Assembly (NCBI GenBank): GCA_947174375.1
Contig: CAMWIS010000077.1
Coordinates: 1 to 7,744 of the forward strand
Origin: an uncultured Bacteroidales bacterium
GTDB taxonomy: Bacteria; Bacteroidota; Bacteroidia; Bacteroidales; P3
Direction of reading: 5' to 3'
Length of the DNA: 7,744 bases
Positions 1-7,427 of the stretch are shown here, piece by piece. Both the position numbers and the translations under genes were made by a program. Below the pieces are notes generated by a model that saw nothing but the letters and a program-made list of their open reading frames with translations, was not told the origin of the DNA and did not search any database. Numbering within the stretch: the stretch's first letter is position 1; every line of letters begins with the position of its first letter.

Positions 1-9
1 GCGAAGCCG

Positions 10-903
10 TTGGATAAGAAGCAGATCAAGCGTGAGGTGAAGAGTTACATCGTCATCACGCTCTGTCTGTGCCTCTACGCTTTCGCGCTCGTGATGTTCA
101 TCATCAACTCGAACATCGTCAGCGGCGGCGTGAACGGTATCTCCACGCTGTTGTACTATGCCTCGGGGCACCGGATTCCGGTGGGTATCTCGGCCTTCGT
201 CATCAACACCGTGCTGTTGCTCATCGGCTTCAAAATCCTTGGCAACGCGTTCGGCTTCAAGACGATATGGGCTATCTTCTTCCTGTCGTTTTTCGTGACG
301 CTCTGGCAAGGCCTGCTCAAACAGCCGGTTCTGGATCAAGACCCCTTCCTGTCGGCCGTTATCGGCGGGGCGCTCATCGGACTCTCGGTGGGCACGGCCT
401 TCAACTACGGCGGCAGCACGGGCGGCACCGACATCGTGGCCCTGATTATCACCAAGTACCACAACGTGAGCCCGGGTCGGGTCATCCTTTACTGCGACCT
501 CGGCATCATTTCGTCGTCTTTCCTCATTTTCTACTATTTCTTGGGGAAAACGCCGGAAGAGTCGTTGCGGGTGGTGTTGTACGGCTTTGTCGTCATGACG
601 GTAACTTCCTACACGATAGACCTTATCGTGATGGGGGCGCAGTCGAGCGTGCAGATGCTCATTTCCTCGCGCAAGCACGAGGAAATCGCCGAGATGATCA
701 GCACCGAGATGCACCGCGGGGTGACGCTCTTGGACGCCAAGGGCTTTTATTCGAAGGAGCAATCGAACGTCCTGTTCGCCGTGGTGCGCAAATACGAGAT
801 GCAGAACGTGTTGCGCCGCATACGCGACATTGACCCCGACGCCTTTACGAGTGTGACGAAGGCCACGGGCGTGTACGGCAAGGGCTTCCAGGCGTTCAAA
901 TAG
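10..903 (+). CDS. YitT family membrane protein (DUF161 + DUF2179)
   Basis: This is a polytopic inner-membrane protein of the YitT family, whose transport substrate or role is not established. About six hydrophobic segments are visible, near residues 11-32, 56-78, 82-101, 113-131, 157-178 and 186-208. The family's glycine-rich signature GGSTGGTDI is at residues 134-142. A soluble C-terminal DUF2179-like domain covers about 216-293, with the typical pattern RGVTLLDAKGFYS, VVRKYE, IDPDAF and a final GKGF. The 297-residue length is normal for the family. The start is uncertain: position 10 is a TTG, the frame stays open to the window edge (Ala-Lys-Pro before it), and the true start may be an ATG further upstream. 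The end is secure (TAG at 901-903). No terminator follows, so read-through into pckA is possible. Family assignment is confident; the function is unknown. Confidence 0.9.
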   Translation: MDKKQIKREVKSYIVITLCLCLYAFALVMFIINSNIVSGGVNGISTLLYYASGHRIPVGISAFVINTVLLLIGFKILGNAFGFKTIWAIFFLSFFVTLWQGLLKQPVLDQDPFLSAVIGGALIGLSVGTAFNYGGSTGGTDIVALIITKYHNVSPGRVILYCDLGIISSSFLIFYYFLGKTPEESLRVVLYGFVVMTVTSYTIDLIVMGAQSSVQMLISSRKHEEIAEMISTEMHRGVTLLDAKGFYSKEQSNVLFAVVRKYEMQNVLRRIRDIDPDAFTSVTKATGVYGKGFQAFK

Positions 904-925
904 GCCGGATGACTGAGAGACAAAG

Positions 926-973
926 AGTTAAAAAAGTAATAGAAGCAGTTAAAAAAAGAAAAGGATTTAACGT
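926..973 (+). promoter_or_regulatory. A-rich leader and ribosome binding site of pckA
   Basis: The 70-base gap before pckA is strikingly A-rich against a GC-rich background. It holds two copies of AGTTAAAAAA (926-935 and 947-956), 21 bases apart. A Shine-Dalgarno-like AAGGA at 961-965 lies 8 bases before the ATG, which supports the start at 974. A-rich, unstructured leaders favour translation initiation in Bacteroidota, so this probably serves strong pckA expression. I found no TAnnTTTG promoter box between 850 and 973. The promoter is therefore unplaced, and could lie inside the upstream gene or be absent. Confidence 0.55.
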
Positions 974-2608
974 ATGAACCAAAATTTGGAACAGATCCGC
1001 AAAGACCTGGCGTCTTACGGCATCGAAAATGTCAAGGACATTTACTACAACCTGTCTTATGACGAATTGTACGAACACGAAACCAAAGCCGGCCTGACCG
1101 GCTTCGACCGCGCCTATCTGACCGATATGGGCGCCGTGAGCGTGGATACGGGCGAATTTACCGGCCGTTCTCCCAAAGATAAATATATCGTGAAGGAACC
1201 CGGTTCGGAAAACAACGTTTGGTGGGCGCAGGCGGGCCGCAAGGGCTCCGACAACAAGGCCATCACGCCCGAATTGTGGGAGAAGCTCTACAAGAAGGGC
1301 AGCGCGCAGCTGTCGGCCAAGAACCTGTACGTACAGGACGGCTATGTGGGCGCGAACCCCAACAGCCGCATCTGCATCCGCGTCATCACCGAGGTGGCGT
1401 GGCAGGCGCACTTCGTCAAGAATATGTTTATCCGCCCGAGCGAAGATGAACTCAAGACGTTCAAGCCCGACTTCATCATGCTCAACGCCTGCAAGACGAC
1501 CTATCCCGACTTCAAGGCCGAAGGCATGAACAGCGAGGTGTTCGTGGCTTTCCACCTGGGTCTGAAACGCGCCGTTATCGGCGGCACGTGGTACGGCGGC
1601 GAAATGAAGAAAGGCTTGTTCTCGGTGATGAACTACTTCCTGCCGCTCAACGGCATGGCCGCCATGCACTGCTCGGCCAACAAGGGCAAGGACGGCGACA
1701 CGGCCATTTTCTTCGGCTTGTCCGGCACGGGCAAGACCACGCTTTCGACCGACCCGAACCGCGAGCTCATCGGCGATGACGAACACGGCTGGGACGACGA
1801 AGGCGTCTTCAACTTCGAAGGCGGCTGCTATGCCAAATGTATCCACCTGAGCAAGGAAAACGAACCCGATATCTACGGCGCCATCAAGCGTGACGCGCTG
1901 CTCGAAAACGTCGTTATCGACGCCAAGGGCCATATCGACTTCGACGACGCCTCCAAGACGGAGAACACGCGTGTTTCCTATCCTATCTATCACATCAACA
2001 ACATCGTTAAGCCGGTGTCCAAGGCGGGTCACCCGTCTAAGGTGATCTTCCTGACGGCCGACGCGTTCGGCGTGCTGCCGCCCGTATCGCGCCTGACGCC
2101 CGACCAGACGATGTACCAGTTCCTGAGCGGCTATACGGCCAAGGTGGCCGGTACCGAACGCGGCATCAAGGAACCGACGCCCACGTTCTCGTCCTGCTTC
2201 GGCGCGGCCTTCCTGCTGCTGCACCCGACCAAATACGCGCAGGAGCTCGTCAAGAAGATGCGTCAGCACAACTCGACGGCCTACCTCGTGAACACGGGCT
2301 GGATCGGCGGTCCTTACGGCGTTGGCCGCCGTATCGACATCCCCTCCACGCGCGCCATCATCGACGCCATCCTGGACGGCTCGCTCGACAAGGCGGAGAC
2401 CGAGACGATTCCGGTATTCGGCCTGGCGGTGCCCAAGGCCGTGAACCGTGTGGATTCCAAAATCCTCAATCCGCGCAACCTGTGGGAAAACCCGGCCGAC
2501 TGGGACAAGGCGGCCCGCGAATTGGGCGAGAAATTCATCAAGAATTTCGAGAACTTCACCGACAACGAAGAGGGCAAACGCCTCGTGGCGGCCGGTCCTC
2601 AGCTGTAG
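974..2608 (+). CDS. pckA: phosphoenolpyruvate carboxykinase (ATP)
   Basis: The product interconverts oxaloacetate plus ATP with PEP, CO2 and ADP in the cytoplasm (EC 4.1.1.49). In fermentative Bacteroidota the enzyme is often used in the carboxylating direction, feeding the succinate pathway; that use here is inference. At 544 residues it is close to the 540 of E. coli Pck and falls in nearly the same numbering. The substrate-binding R65 (in GEFTGRSPKDK), Y207, K213 and H232 are present. So are the P-loop GLSGTGKTT (248-256, with K254 and T255), the metal-binding acidic site GDDE with D269, and R333 in NTRVSYP. No active-site residue is missing. The P-loop and overall similarity identify the ATP-dependent family rather than the GTP-dependent one. 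The ATG at 974 has a good ribosome binding site, and an intrinsic terminator follows 29 bases after the stop. Confidence 0.98.
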   Translation: MNQNLEQIRKDLASYGIENVKDIYYNLSYDELYEHETKAGLTGFDRAYLTDMGAVSVDTGEFTGRSPKDKYIVKEPGSENNVWWAQAGRKGSDNKAITPELWEKLYKKGSAQLSAKNLYVQDGYVGANPNSRICIRVITEVAWQAHFVKNMFIRPSEDELKTFKPDFIMLNACKTTYPDFKAEGMNSEVFVAFHLGLKRAVIGGTWYGGEMKKGLFSVMNYFLPLNGMAAMHCSANKGKDGDTAIFFGLSGTGKTTLSTDPNRELIGDDEHGWDDEGVFNFEGGCYAKCIHLSKENEPDIYGAIKRDALLENVVIDAKGHIDFDDASKTENTRVSYPIYHINNIVKPVSKAGHPSKVIFLTADAFGVLPPVSRLTPDQTMYQFLSGYTAKVAGTERGIKEPTPTFSSCFGAAFLLLHPTKYAQELVKKMRQHNSTAYLVNTGWIGGPYGVGRRIDIPSTRAIIDAILDGSLDKAETETIPVFGLAVPKAVNRVDSKILNPRNLWENPADWDKAARELGEKFIKNFENFTDNEEGKRLVAAGPQL

Positions 2609-2637
2609 TCTCTGATTCAGAAACCATGCAAACCCGC

Positions 2638-2674
2638 GGGCGGATCCGGACGAAGGTTCGGTCCGCCCTTTTTT
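2638..2674 (+). terminator. intrinsic terminator after pckA
   Basis: A GC-rich hairpin pairs GGGCGGA (2638-2644) with TCCGCCC (2662-2668). It continues past a single bulged T (2645) with CCGGA (2646-2650) against TTCGG (2657-2661), including one G-U pair, around a 6-base loop. Six T residues follow directly (2669-2674), then C and ATTTT. This is a textbook Rho-independent terminator on the + strand and should end the pckA transcript. Confidence 0.9.
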
Positions 2675-2686
2675 CATTTTAACGTT

Positions 2687-5600
2687 ATGCCGCACGCCCC
2701 TACCCGTTTCCCAAGCCGTTCCTCGGTCCGGAAAGCCTGGCTCTGGCTTGTCCTGACGGCGGGCCTTGCGGGCAGCGGGCAGGCGCAGTTCTATACCGGC
2801 TCGGAGATGAGCTTCGGCCGGAAGCGCGTGCAGTACGAGAAATTCTTTTGGTCGTACTACCGTTTCGACGGCTTCGACGTCTATTTCAACCGCAAGGGGC
2901 GCAATCTGGCGCTCTATACGGCCAACTACCTGCAATACCACCTGCCGGAGATGGAGCAGGCCATCGGCTATCAGACGCAGGACGCGCTCAAATTCATTGT
3001 CTTCAACCGGCTGAGCGACTTCAAGCAGAGCAACATCGGCTATCTGGACGAGAGCAGCGAGGTGGGCTACAATACGGGCGGCGTGACCCGTTTTATCGAC
3101 AACAAGGTGTTTTTGTATTTCGAGGGCGACTATGTGGCGTTCGAGCGGCAGATACGGCGCGGCATGGCGTCGGTCTTGCTGACGCAGGCCATTTCGGGCG
3201 CGAAGGTGAGCACGCAGTACAAGAACTCGTACCTCATGGACTTGCCAACCTGGTTTACGGAGGGGCTGGCGGCCTATTTCAGCGAGCCTTGGAACGAACA
3301 GTATGACGAACGTATCCAGCAGGCCATCCTGCGCAACGACTACCGCTACCTGTCGGGCGTGTATGGCGAGGATGCGGCCTTTGCCGGCCATGCGTTCTGG
3401 TATTTTATCGCGCAGACCTACGGCCTGGACGCCGTGCCGCGCTGTGTGCGGATTGTGGCTTCCGAACGCAATATGGACAAGACGTTCCGCATTGCGCTCA
3501 ATACCAATATGAAAGACCTGCTCAAAGGCTTCCGCGCGTTTTACGCGGAGCGGGAGGCGGGACGCGGGCGCGACAGCGTGCACCATCATGCGGTGCTGAA
3601 ACGCACGAACAAGCCCGAAACGGCTTACAGCCAGTTTACGGTGAACCCGGGGGCGGTATGGCGCGACAGCGCGCTGACGGCCTCGCAGGAGCGGCTGGCT
3701 AAAAATCCGCGCGCGGCCTCAGACCGCCCCAAGGGGGGTGAGTTGGCCTTTACTGCCAACTGGTTAGGGCGCGCCAAAGTGTATATACAAAGCCTGAACC
3801 CGTCGCGGCGGCGGTGCGTCTATAGCACGGGGGCGGCCGTGAACGATATGCCCGACTACTCGTTTCCCGTGTTGGCCTGGCACCCCAACGGGCACGCCCT
3901 GGGCATCATCACGGAGGAGAAGGGCCGCACGACGCTCCTCATCTACGACTTGGAGAAGAAGCGCAAGGACATCCGCCGCTATTACTTAGACTATTTCGAG
4001 AAGATCACGTCGTTCAGCTTTTCGCCCGACGGCCGCAGCATCGCCATCGCGGCGTCGAGCAACGGCCAGTCGGACATCTTCCTGCACAACCTGATGGCCG
4101 GCACCGACAAACAGCTCACGTTCGACCTTTACGACGACAAGGAGCCGACGTTTATCCCCGGCACGTCGCTGCTCGTCTTTGTGTCGAACCGACCCGACGA
4201 CACCATCCGCAAGGGGCAGAAATTCGAGGTGGCGCCCTCGATGAAGAAAGGCACGAACCTGTTTGCCTACGACCTGAAGAAAGGCGGCGTCACGCTGTTT
4301 CAGATGACGGACGAACAGGAGCGCGTCCGCCTCTCCAACCCCAACCCCATCGACAGCCGCCGGCTGCTGTTCCTGACCAACGCGGCGGGCAAGACCGACC
4401 TGGCGGCGGGCGGCTTCGGGCGCGTCATGGATCACGTGGATACGGCCATCCACTACCGCCGCACGTTCGAGAGCGTGCCGTTCAGCAACCGGCCCGCCGG
4501 CCTGAGGGAAATCGACGCCGCGGCCAAGTCGGGCGTATATACGAGCCTCGGCTTGGAGAACGGCCGCTACGTATTGGCCGTGGAGCCGCTGTCGGCGCTG
4601 CGCGACGAGCTGTACCCCAAACTGCCGCCGCCGACCCTGGCCCCGCCCACGGCCTTCAAGTCCGAGATTTTGGACAAAATAGCCCGTATGGAACGGCGGA
4701 AGGCCATCGCCGACAGCCTTGAGGCGGCCGCCGCGGCAGACACGGCGCAGGCCGAGTCTGCCGGCGCGGCTACGCCACGCACGGGCCGCCACCGCCAGGG
4801 GCTCGCACTCCATGCCGCCCGCCATGAAGACCGCAACGATACGACGGCGTTCGACCGCTATCTGGCGGCCCGCGCGGCGGCCGGCCTCGGAGCGCCCCGG
4901 CCGGAAGTCCCCGCCCTTATGGCCGATACGGCGGACGCCCGCCGGCAAAGCCCTGTCGCCACCGACTCGACCACACCGATGGCCGACGGCGACCCTTTCG
5001 CCGACACCGTCCCCACCCGTGTGCCGCCGAAACAGTACACCTACCGGCCGGAGTTCTCCATCAACCAGGCCACGGCGCAATTGGGATTCAGCTTCCTGAA
5101 CACGACGTACCAGGCCTTCACGAACAGCTCCTCGCCCATCTACCTCAACTCGGACGTCAACGGCTTTACACAGATCTCGCTGTCCGACCTGATGGAAAAC
5201 CACCGGATTATCGGCGGCTTCAGCTTCTCGTTCGACTTCACGACGTTTGAATACCTGCTGAGTTACGAATACTTGGAGCGGCGCCTCGGCCACCAGTTCG
5301 TGTTCCACATCATCAACCGGAACGACAACAGCATGAACGTAGAACCCTATAAGCAAAACACTTACAACGGCTACTACGTCATGAAATACCCGCTCTCGCC
5401 CGTGAGCATGGTCAAGGGCACCGTCTTTGCGCGCTACGACCGCACGGTGTTCAAGAGTTACGAATGGAACAGCCTCGTCGAGCCGATGCAACAGCAACTG
5501 AAAGTGGGCCTTAAAGGGGAATGGGTGTATGACCGCTCGCGCTTCGTGGTTCAAAATATATACTATGGAACGCGCGGCAAGGTGTTCGCCGAATACTATC

Positions 5601-6232
5601 AGGGCATCGTGCACGACAACCAGAACCTGTTTGTGGTGGGCGTCGATTTCCGCGACTACCGCCGGCTGTACAAGACGCTGATTTGGGCGAACCGCATCGC
5701 GGCCTCCACCTCGTTCGGGCAACAGAAGCTCGTGTATTACATGGGCGGCATCGACGGCTGGCTGCTGCCGCGCTTCAACAGCGACGTGAAGACCGACCCG
5801 AATCAGAACTACGCCTATCAGACGCTGGCCACGAATATGCGCGGCTTTATCCAGAACATCCGCAACGGCAACAGCTTCGCGGTCATCAACAGCGAAATAC
5901 GCTTCCCGTTCGCGCAGGTGCTCTCGCGCGGGCCCGTCAAGTCGTCGTTCCTGCGCCATCTGCAACTCGTGGCGTTCGCCGACGTAGGCAGCGCGTGGAG
6001 CGACTGGAACCCGTGGTCGAAAGACAACCCGTTCTACAAACAGACCATAGAGGACGGCAAAATCACGATAGAATTAGAGAAGGAGGCCAACCCGATTGTG
6101 CTGGGCTTCGGCGCGGGGCTGCGCTGCCAGCTGCTCGGCTACTTCATGCGGTTCGACCTCGCCTGGGGCGTGGAGAACGGCCTGGTGCACGACAAACCCG
6201 TGTTCTACTTCTCGCTCTCGACCGATTTTTAA
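2687..6232 (+). CDS. pseudo-peptidase / TolB-like propeller / Omp85-like barrel fusion protein
   Basis: This is an exported outer-membrane protein of 1181 residues with unknown function. Domains in order: (1) signal peptide, residues 1-33, with a basic stretch, a hydrophobic core at 17-29 and likely cleavage after SGQA; (2) a gluzincin-like peptidase fold, about 45-290, keeping the WFTEGLAAY helix (189-197) but with RGMAS (158-162) where HExxH would be expected, so probably inactive; (3) TolB/PD40-like propeller repeats, about 352-630, including FSFSPDGRSIAIAASSNG (443-460), AWHPNG and a VFVSNRPDD blade; (4) a low-complexity Ala/Arg/Pro/Thr linker, about 640-785; (5) a C-terminal beta-barrel, about 790-1181, with MRGF (1051-1054, the VRGF/Y loop of Omp85 proteins), FADVG (1097-1101, the F-x-D-x-G motif), and alternating aromatics ending in a terminal Phe. 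No POTRA repeats are apparent. Automated annotation would probably call it TolB-like or PD40. The ATG at 2687 is the only start that keeps the signal peptide; it lacks a clear Shine-Dalgarno site, as is usual in Bacteroidota. Domain fold calls are from motifs, not from a search. Confidence 0.85.
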   Translation: MPHAPTRFPSRSSVRKAWLWLVLTAGLAGSGQAQFYTGSEMSFGRKRVQYEKFFWSYYRFDGFDVYFNRKGRNLALYTANYLQYHLPEMEQAIGYQTQDALKFIVFNRLSDFKQSNIGYLDESSEVGYNTGGVTRFIDNKVFLYFEGDYVAFERQIRRGMASVLLTQAISGAKVSTQYKNSYLMDLPTWFTEGLAAYFSEPWNEQYDERIQQAILRNDYRYLSGVYGEDAAFAGHAFWYFIAQTYGLDAVPRCVRIVASERNMDKTFRIALNTNMKDLLKGFRAFYAEREAGRGRDSVHHHAVLKRTNKPETAYSQFTVNPGAVWRDSALTASQERLAKNPRAASDRPKGGELAFTANWLGRAKVYIQSLNPSRRRCVYSTGAAVNDMPDYSFPVLAWHPNGHALGIITEEKGRTTLLIYDLEKKRKDIRRYYLDYFEKITSFSFSPDGRSIAIAASSNGQSDIFLHNLMAGTDKQLTFDLYDDKEPTFIPGTSLLVFVSNRPDDTIRKGQKFEVAPSMKKGTNLFAYDLKKGGVTLFQMTDEQERVRLSNPNPIDSRRLLFLTNAAGKTDLAAGGFGRVMDHVDTAIHYRRTFESVPFSNRPAGLREIDAAAKSGVYTSLGLENGRYVLAVEPLSALRDELYPKLPPPTLAPPTAFKSEILDKIARMERRKAIADSLEAAAAADTAQAESAGAATPRTGRHRQGLALHAARHEDRNDTTAFDRYLAARAAAGLGAPRPEVPALMADTADARRQSPVATDSTTPMADGDPFADTVPTRVPPKQYTYRPEFSINQATAQLGFSFLNTTYQAFTNSSSPIYLNSDVNGFTQISLSDLMENHRIIGGFSFSFDFTTFEYLLSYEYLERRLGHQFVFHIINRNDNSMNVEPYKQNTYNGYYVMKYPLSPVSMVKGTVFARYDRTVFKSYEWNSLVEPMQQQLKVGLKGEWVYDRSRFVVQNIYYGTRGKVFAEYYQGIVHDNQNLFVVGVDFRDYRRLYKTLIWANRIAASTSFGQQKLVYYMGGIDGWLLPRFNSDVKTDPNQNYAYQTLATNMRGFIQNIRNGNSFAVINSEIRFPFAQVLSRGPVKSSFLRHLQLVAFADVGSAWSDWNPWSKDNPFYKQTIEDGKITIELEKEANPIVLGFGAGLRCQLLGYFMRFDLAWGVENGLVHDKPVFYFSLSTDF

Positions 6233-6239
6233 AAGAAAA

Positions 6240-6271
6240 CTTGCAGGTGAGGCGGCTTTCGCTTAACTTCG
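6240..6271 (+). promoter_or_regulatory. putative Bacteroidota-type promoter for thiL
   Basis: TAACTTCG at 6264-6271 matches the Bacteroidota -7 consensus TAnnTTTG with one mismatch. CTTG at 6240-6243 matches the -33 box TTTG with one mismatch. The 20-base spacing between them is what sigma-ABfr-type promoters use. Transcription would begin near 6277 and give an A/T-rich leader of about 30 bases before the thiL ATG at 6309. The element lies just after the stop codon of the upstream gene, where no terminator is seen. It is suggestive but imperfect. Confidence 0.45.
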
Positions 6272-6308
6272 TGGCACGAAACGCATATAAACAGATATAT
6301 TGAACGAC

Positions 6309-7403
6309 ATGGCTAAGACTTCCGCTAAACCGAAGGCCGGACAAGCGGCCCAAGACCCGCAGGCCGCGCCCCGCACCGAAATCGGCAGCATAGGCGAATT
6401 CCCGCTCATCGACCGCCTGACGGCCGACCTCCCGATTCATAACGCCGACTACACGTGCAAGGGCGTGGGCGACGACGCGGCCGTGCTGCAACTGCCCAAG
6501 GGCGAAAAGCTGTTGGTTTCCAAAGACCTGCTCTGCGAGGGCGTGCATTTCGACATGACGTACTGCCCGCTGCGTCACCTGGGCTACAAGGCCGTGGCGG
6601 TCAACCTGTCGGACATCGCGGCCATGAACGGCACGCCGCGTCAGGTGCTCGTCGGCATCGCGGCCTCGAACCGTTACAGCGTGGAGGCGCTCGAAGAACT
6701 CTACACCGGCATCCGGCTGGCCTGCGACCGCTATCATGTGGACCTCGTGGGCGGCGACACCACCTCGTCGGCGGCGGGGCTGTTCATCTCGGTGACCGTG
6801 CTCGGCTCGGCCAAGCCGGAGGACATCTGCTACCGCGAGGGCGCCAAAGAACACGACCTCATCTGCGTGTCGGGCGACTTGGGCGGCGCCTACGCCGGGC
6901 TGCTGCTCTTAGAGCGCGAGAAGCGGACGTTCCTCTCCAACCCGAACGCCCAGCCCGACTTTCAGGATTTCTCGTATGTGCTGGAACGCCAGCTCAAGCC
7001 CGAACCGCGCACCGACATCGTGAAGCTGCTGGCCGAAAAAGGCGTGAAGCCGACGTCGATGATCGACATCTCGGACGGCCTCTCGTCGGAGCTGCTGCAC
7101 CTGTGCGAACGCTCGCACTGCGGCTGCATGGTCTATGACAACAAAATCCCCATCGACGCCGAGACCTGCAAGGCCTTGGATATCTTCGACATCGTGCCGA
7201 CGACGGCCGCGCTCAACGGCGGCGAGGACTACGAGCTGCTGTTCACGATTGCGCAGAAAGACTACGAGAAGCTGAAGGACTGCCCCGAAATCCATATCAT
7301 CGGGCATATCGTCGAGGCCGCGCAGGGCTGCTATATGGTACCGGAGAACGGCCCGATGATGCGCTTGGAGGCGCAGGGCTTCGACGGCTTCAAACAACGG
7401 TAG
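6309..7403 (+). CDS. thiL: thiamine-monophosphate kinase
   Basis: The product phosphorylates thiamine monophosphate with ATP to thiamine diphosphate, the active cofactor (EC 2.7.4.16), in the cytoplasm. It belongs to the ThiL/PurM (AIR synthase-related) superfamily. Numbered from the ATG at 6309 (364 residues), motifs in order are GVGDDAAVL (52-60), EGVHF (77-81), NLSDIAAMN (99-107), GGDTT (148-152), SGDLGG (188-193), MIDISDGL (251-258) and GGEDYELLFT (304-313). These cover the Mg-ATP and substrate sites and all look intact. A TTG nine bases upstream (6300) is in frame, but the ATG is preferred. About 22 residues rich in Lys, Ala and Pro precede the usual ThiL beginning (EIGSIGEFPLID), an extension not typical of the family. 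No other thiamine gene is in the window. The S4-domain gene starts 24 bases downstream and is probably co-transcribed. Confidence 0.95.
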   Translation: MAKTSAKPKAGQAAQDPQAAPRTEIGSIGEFPLIDRLTADLPIHNADYTCKGVGDDAAVLQLPKGEKLLVSKDLLCEGVHFDMTYCPLRHLGYKAVAVNLSDIAAMNGTPRQVLVGIAASNRYSVEALEELYTGIRLACDRYHVDLVGGDTTSSAAGLFISVTVLGSAKPEDICYREGAKEHDLICVSGDLGGAYAGLLLLEREKRTFLSNPNAQPDFQDFSYVLERQLKPEPRTDIVKLLAEKGVKPTSMIDISDGLSSELLHLCERSHCGCMVYDNKIPIDAETCKALDIFDIVPTTAALNGGEDYELLFTIAQKDYEKLKDCPEIHIIGHIVEAAQGCYMVPENGPMMRLEAQGFDGFKQR

Positions 7404-7427
7404 GACGAAGCGGAACGGGGTATCATC

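Noticed and set aside
69..833. A 254-codon plus-strand frame inside the YitT gene.
   Set aside because: It is rich in His, Arg and Gly with no hydrophobic segments, while the overlapping frame carries clear YitT signatures.
896..3589. An 897-codon open frame on the minus strand across pckA and the start of the envelope gene.
   Set aside because: It is antisense to two well-supported genes and crosses the terminator hairpin. Its translation is rich in Arg, Ala, Val and His without any domain pattern, as expected of the complement of GC-rich coding sequence.
3986..5965. A 659-codon open frame on the minus strand inside the envelope gene.
   Set aside because: It is the same GC-rich shadow effect: biased Arg/Val/Ala/Gly composition, no motif, and fully contained in a gene with signal peptide and barrel motifs.
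2687..6232. Annotating the large gene simply as TolB of the Tol-Pal system.
   Set aside because: Real TolB is about 430 residues, lacks a barrel and is usually encoded next to pal and tolA. Only the propeller repeats are shared here.
6300..6308. TTG at 6300 as the thiL start.
   Set aside because: An in-frame ATG follows nine bases later with a suitable A/T-rich leader, and the extra three residues have no family support.
6144..6854. Minus-strand open frame over the end of the envelope gene and the start of thiL, and a similar one at 6909-7397.
   Set aside because: Both are antisense to conserved ThiL motifs and have compositions typical of reverse-frame shadows.
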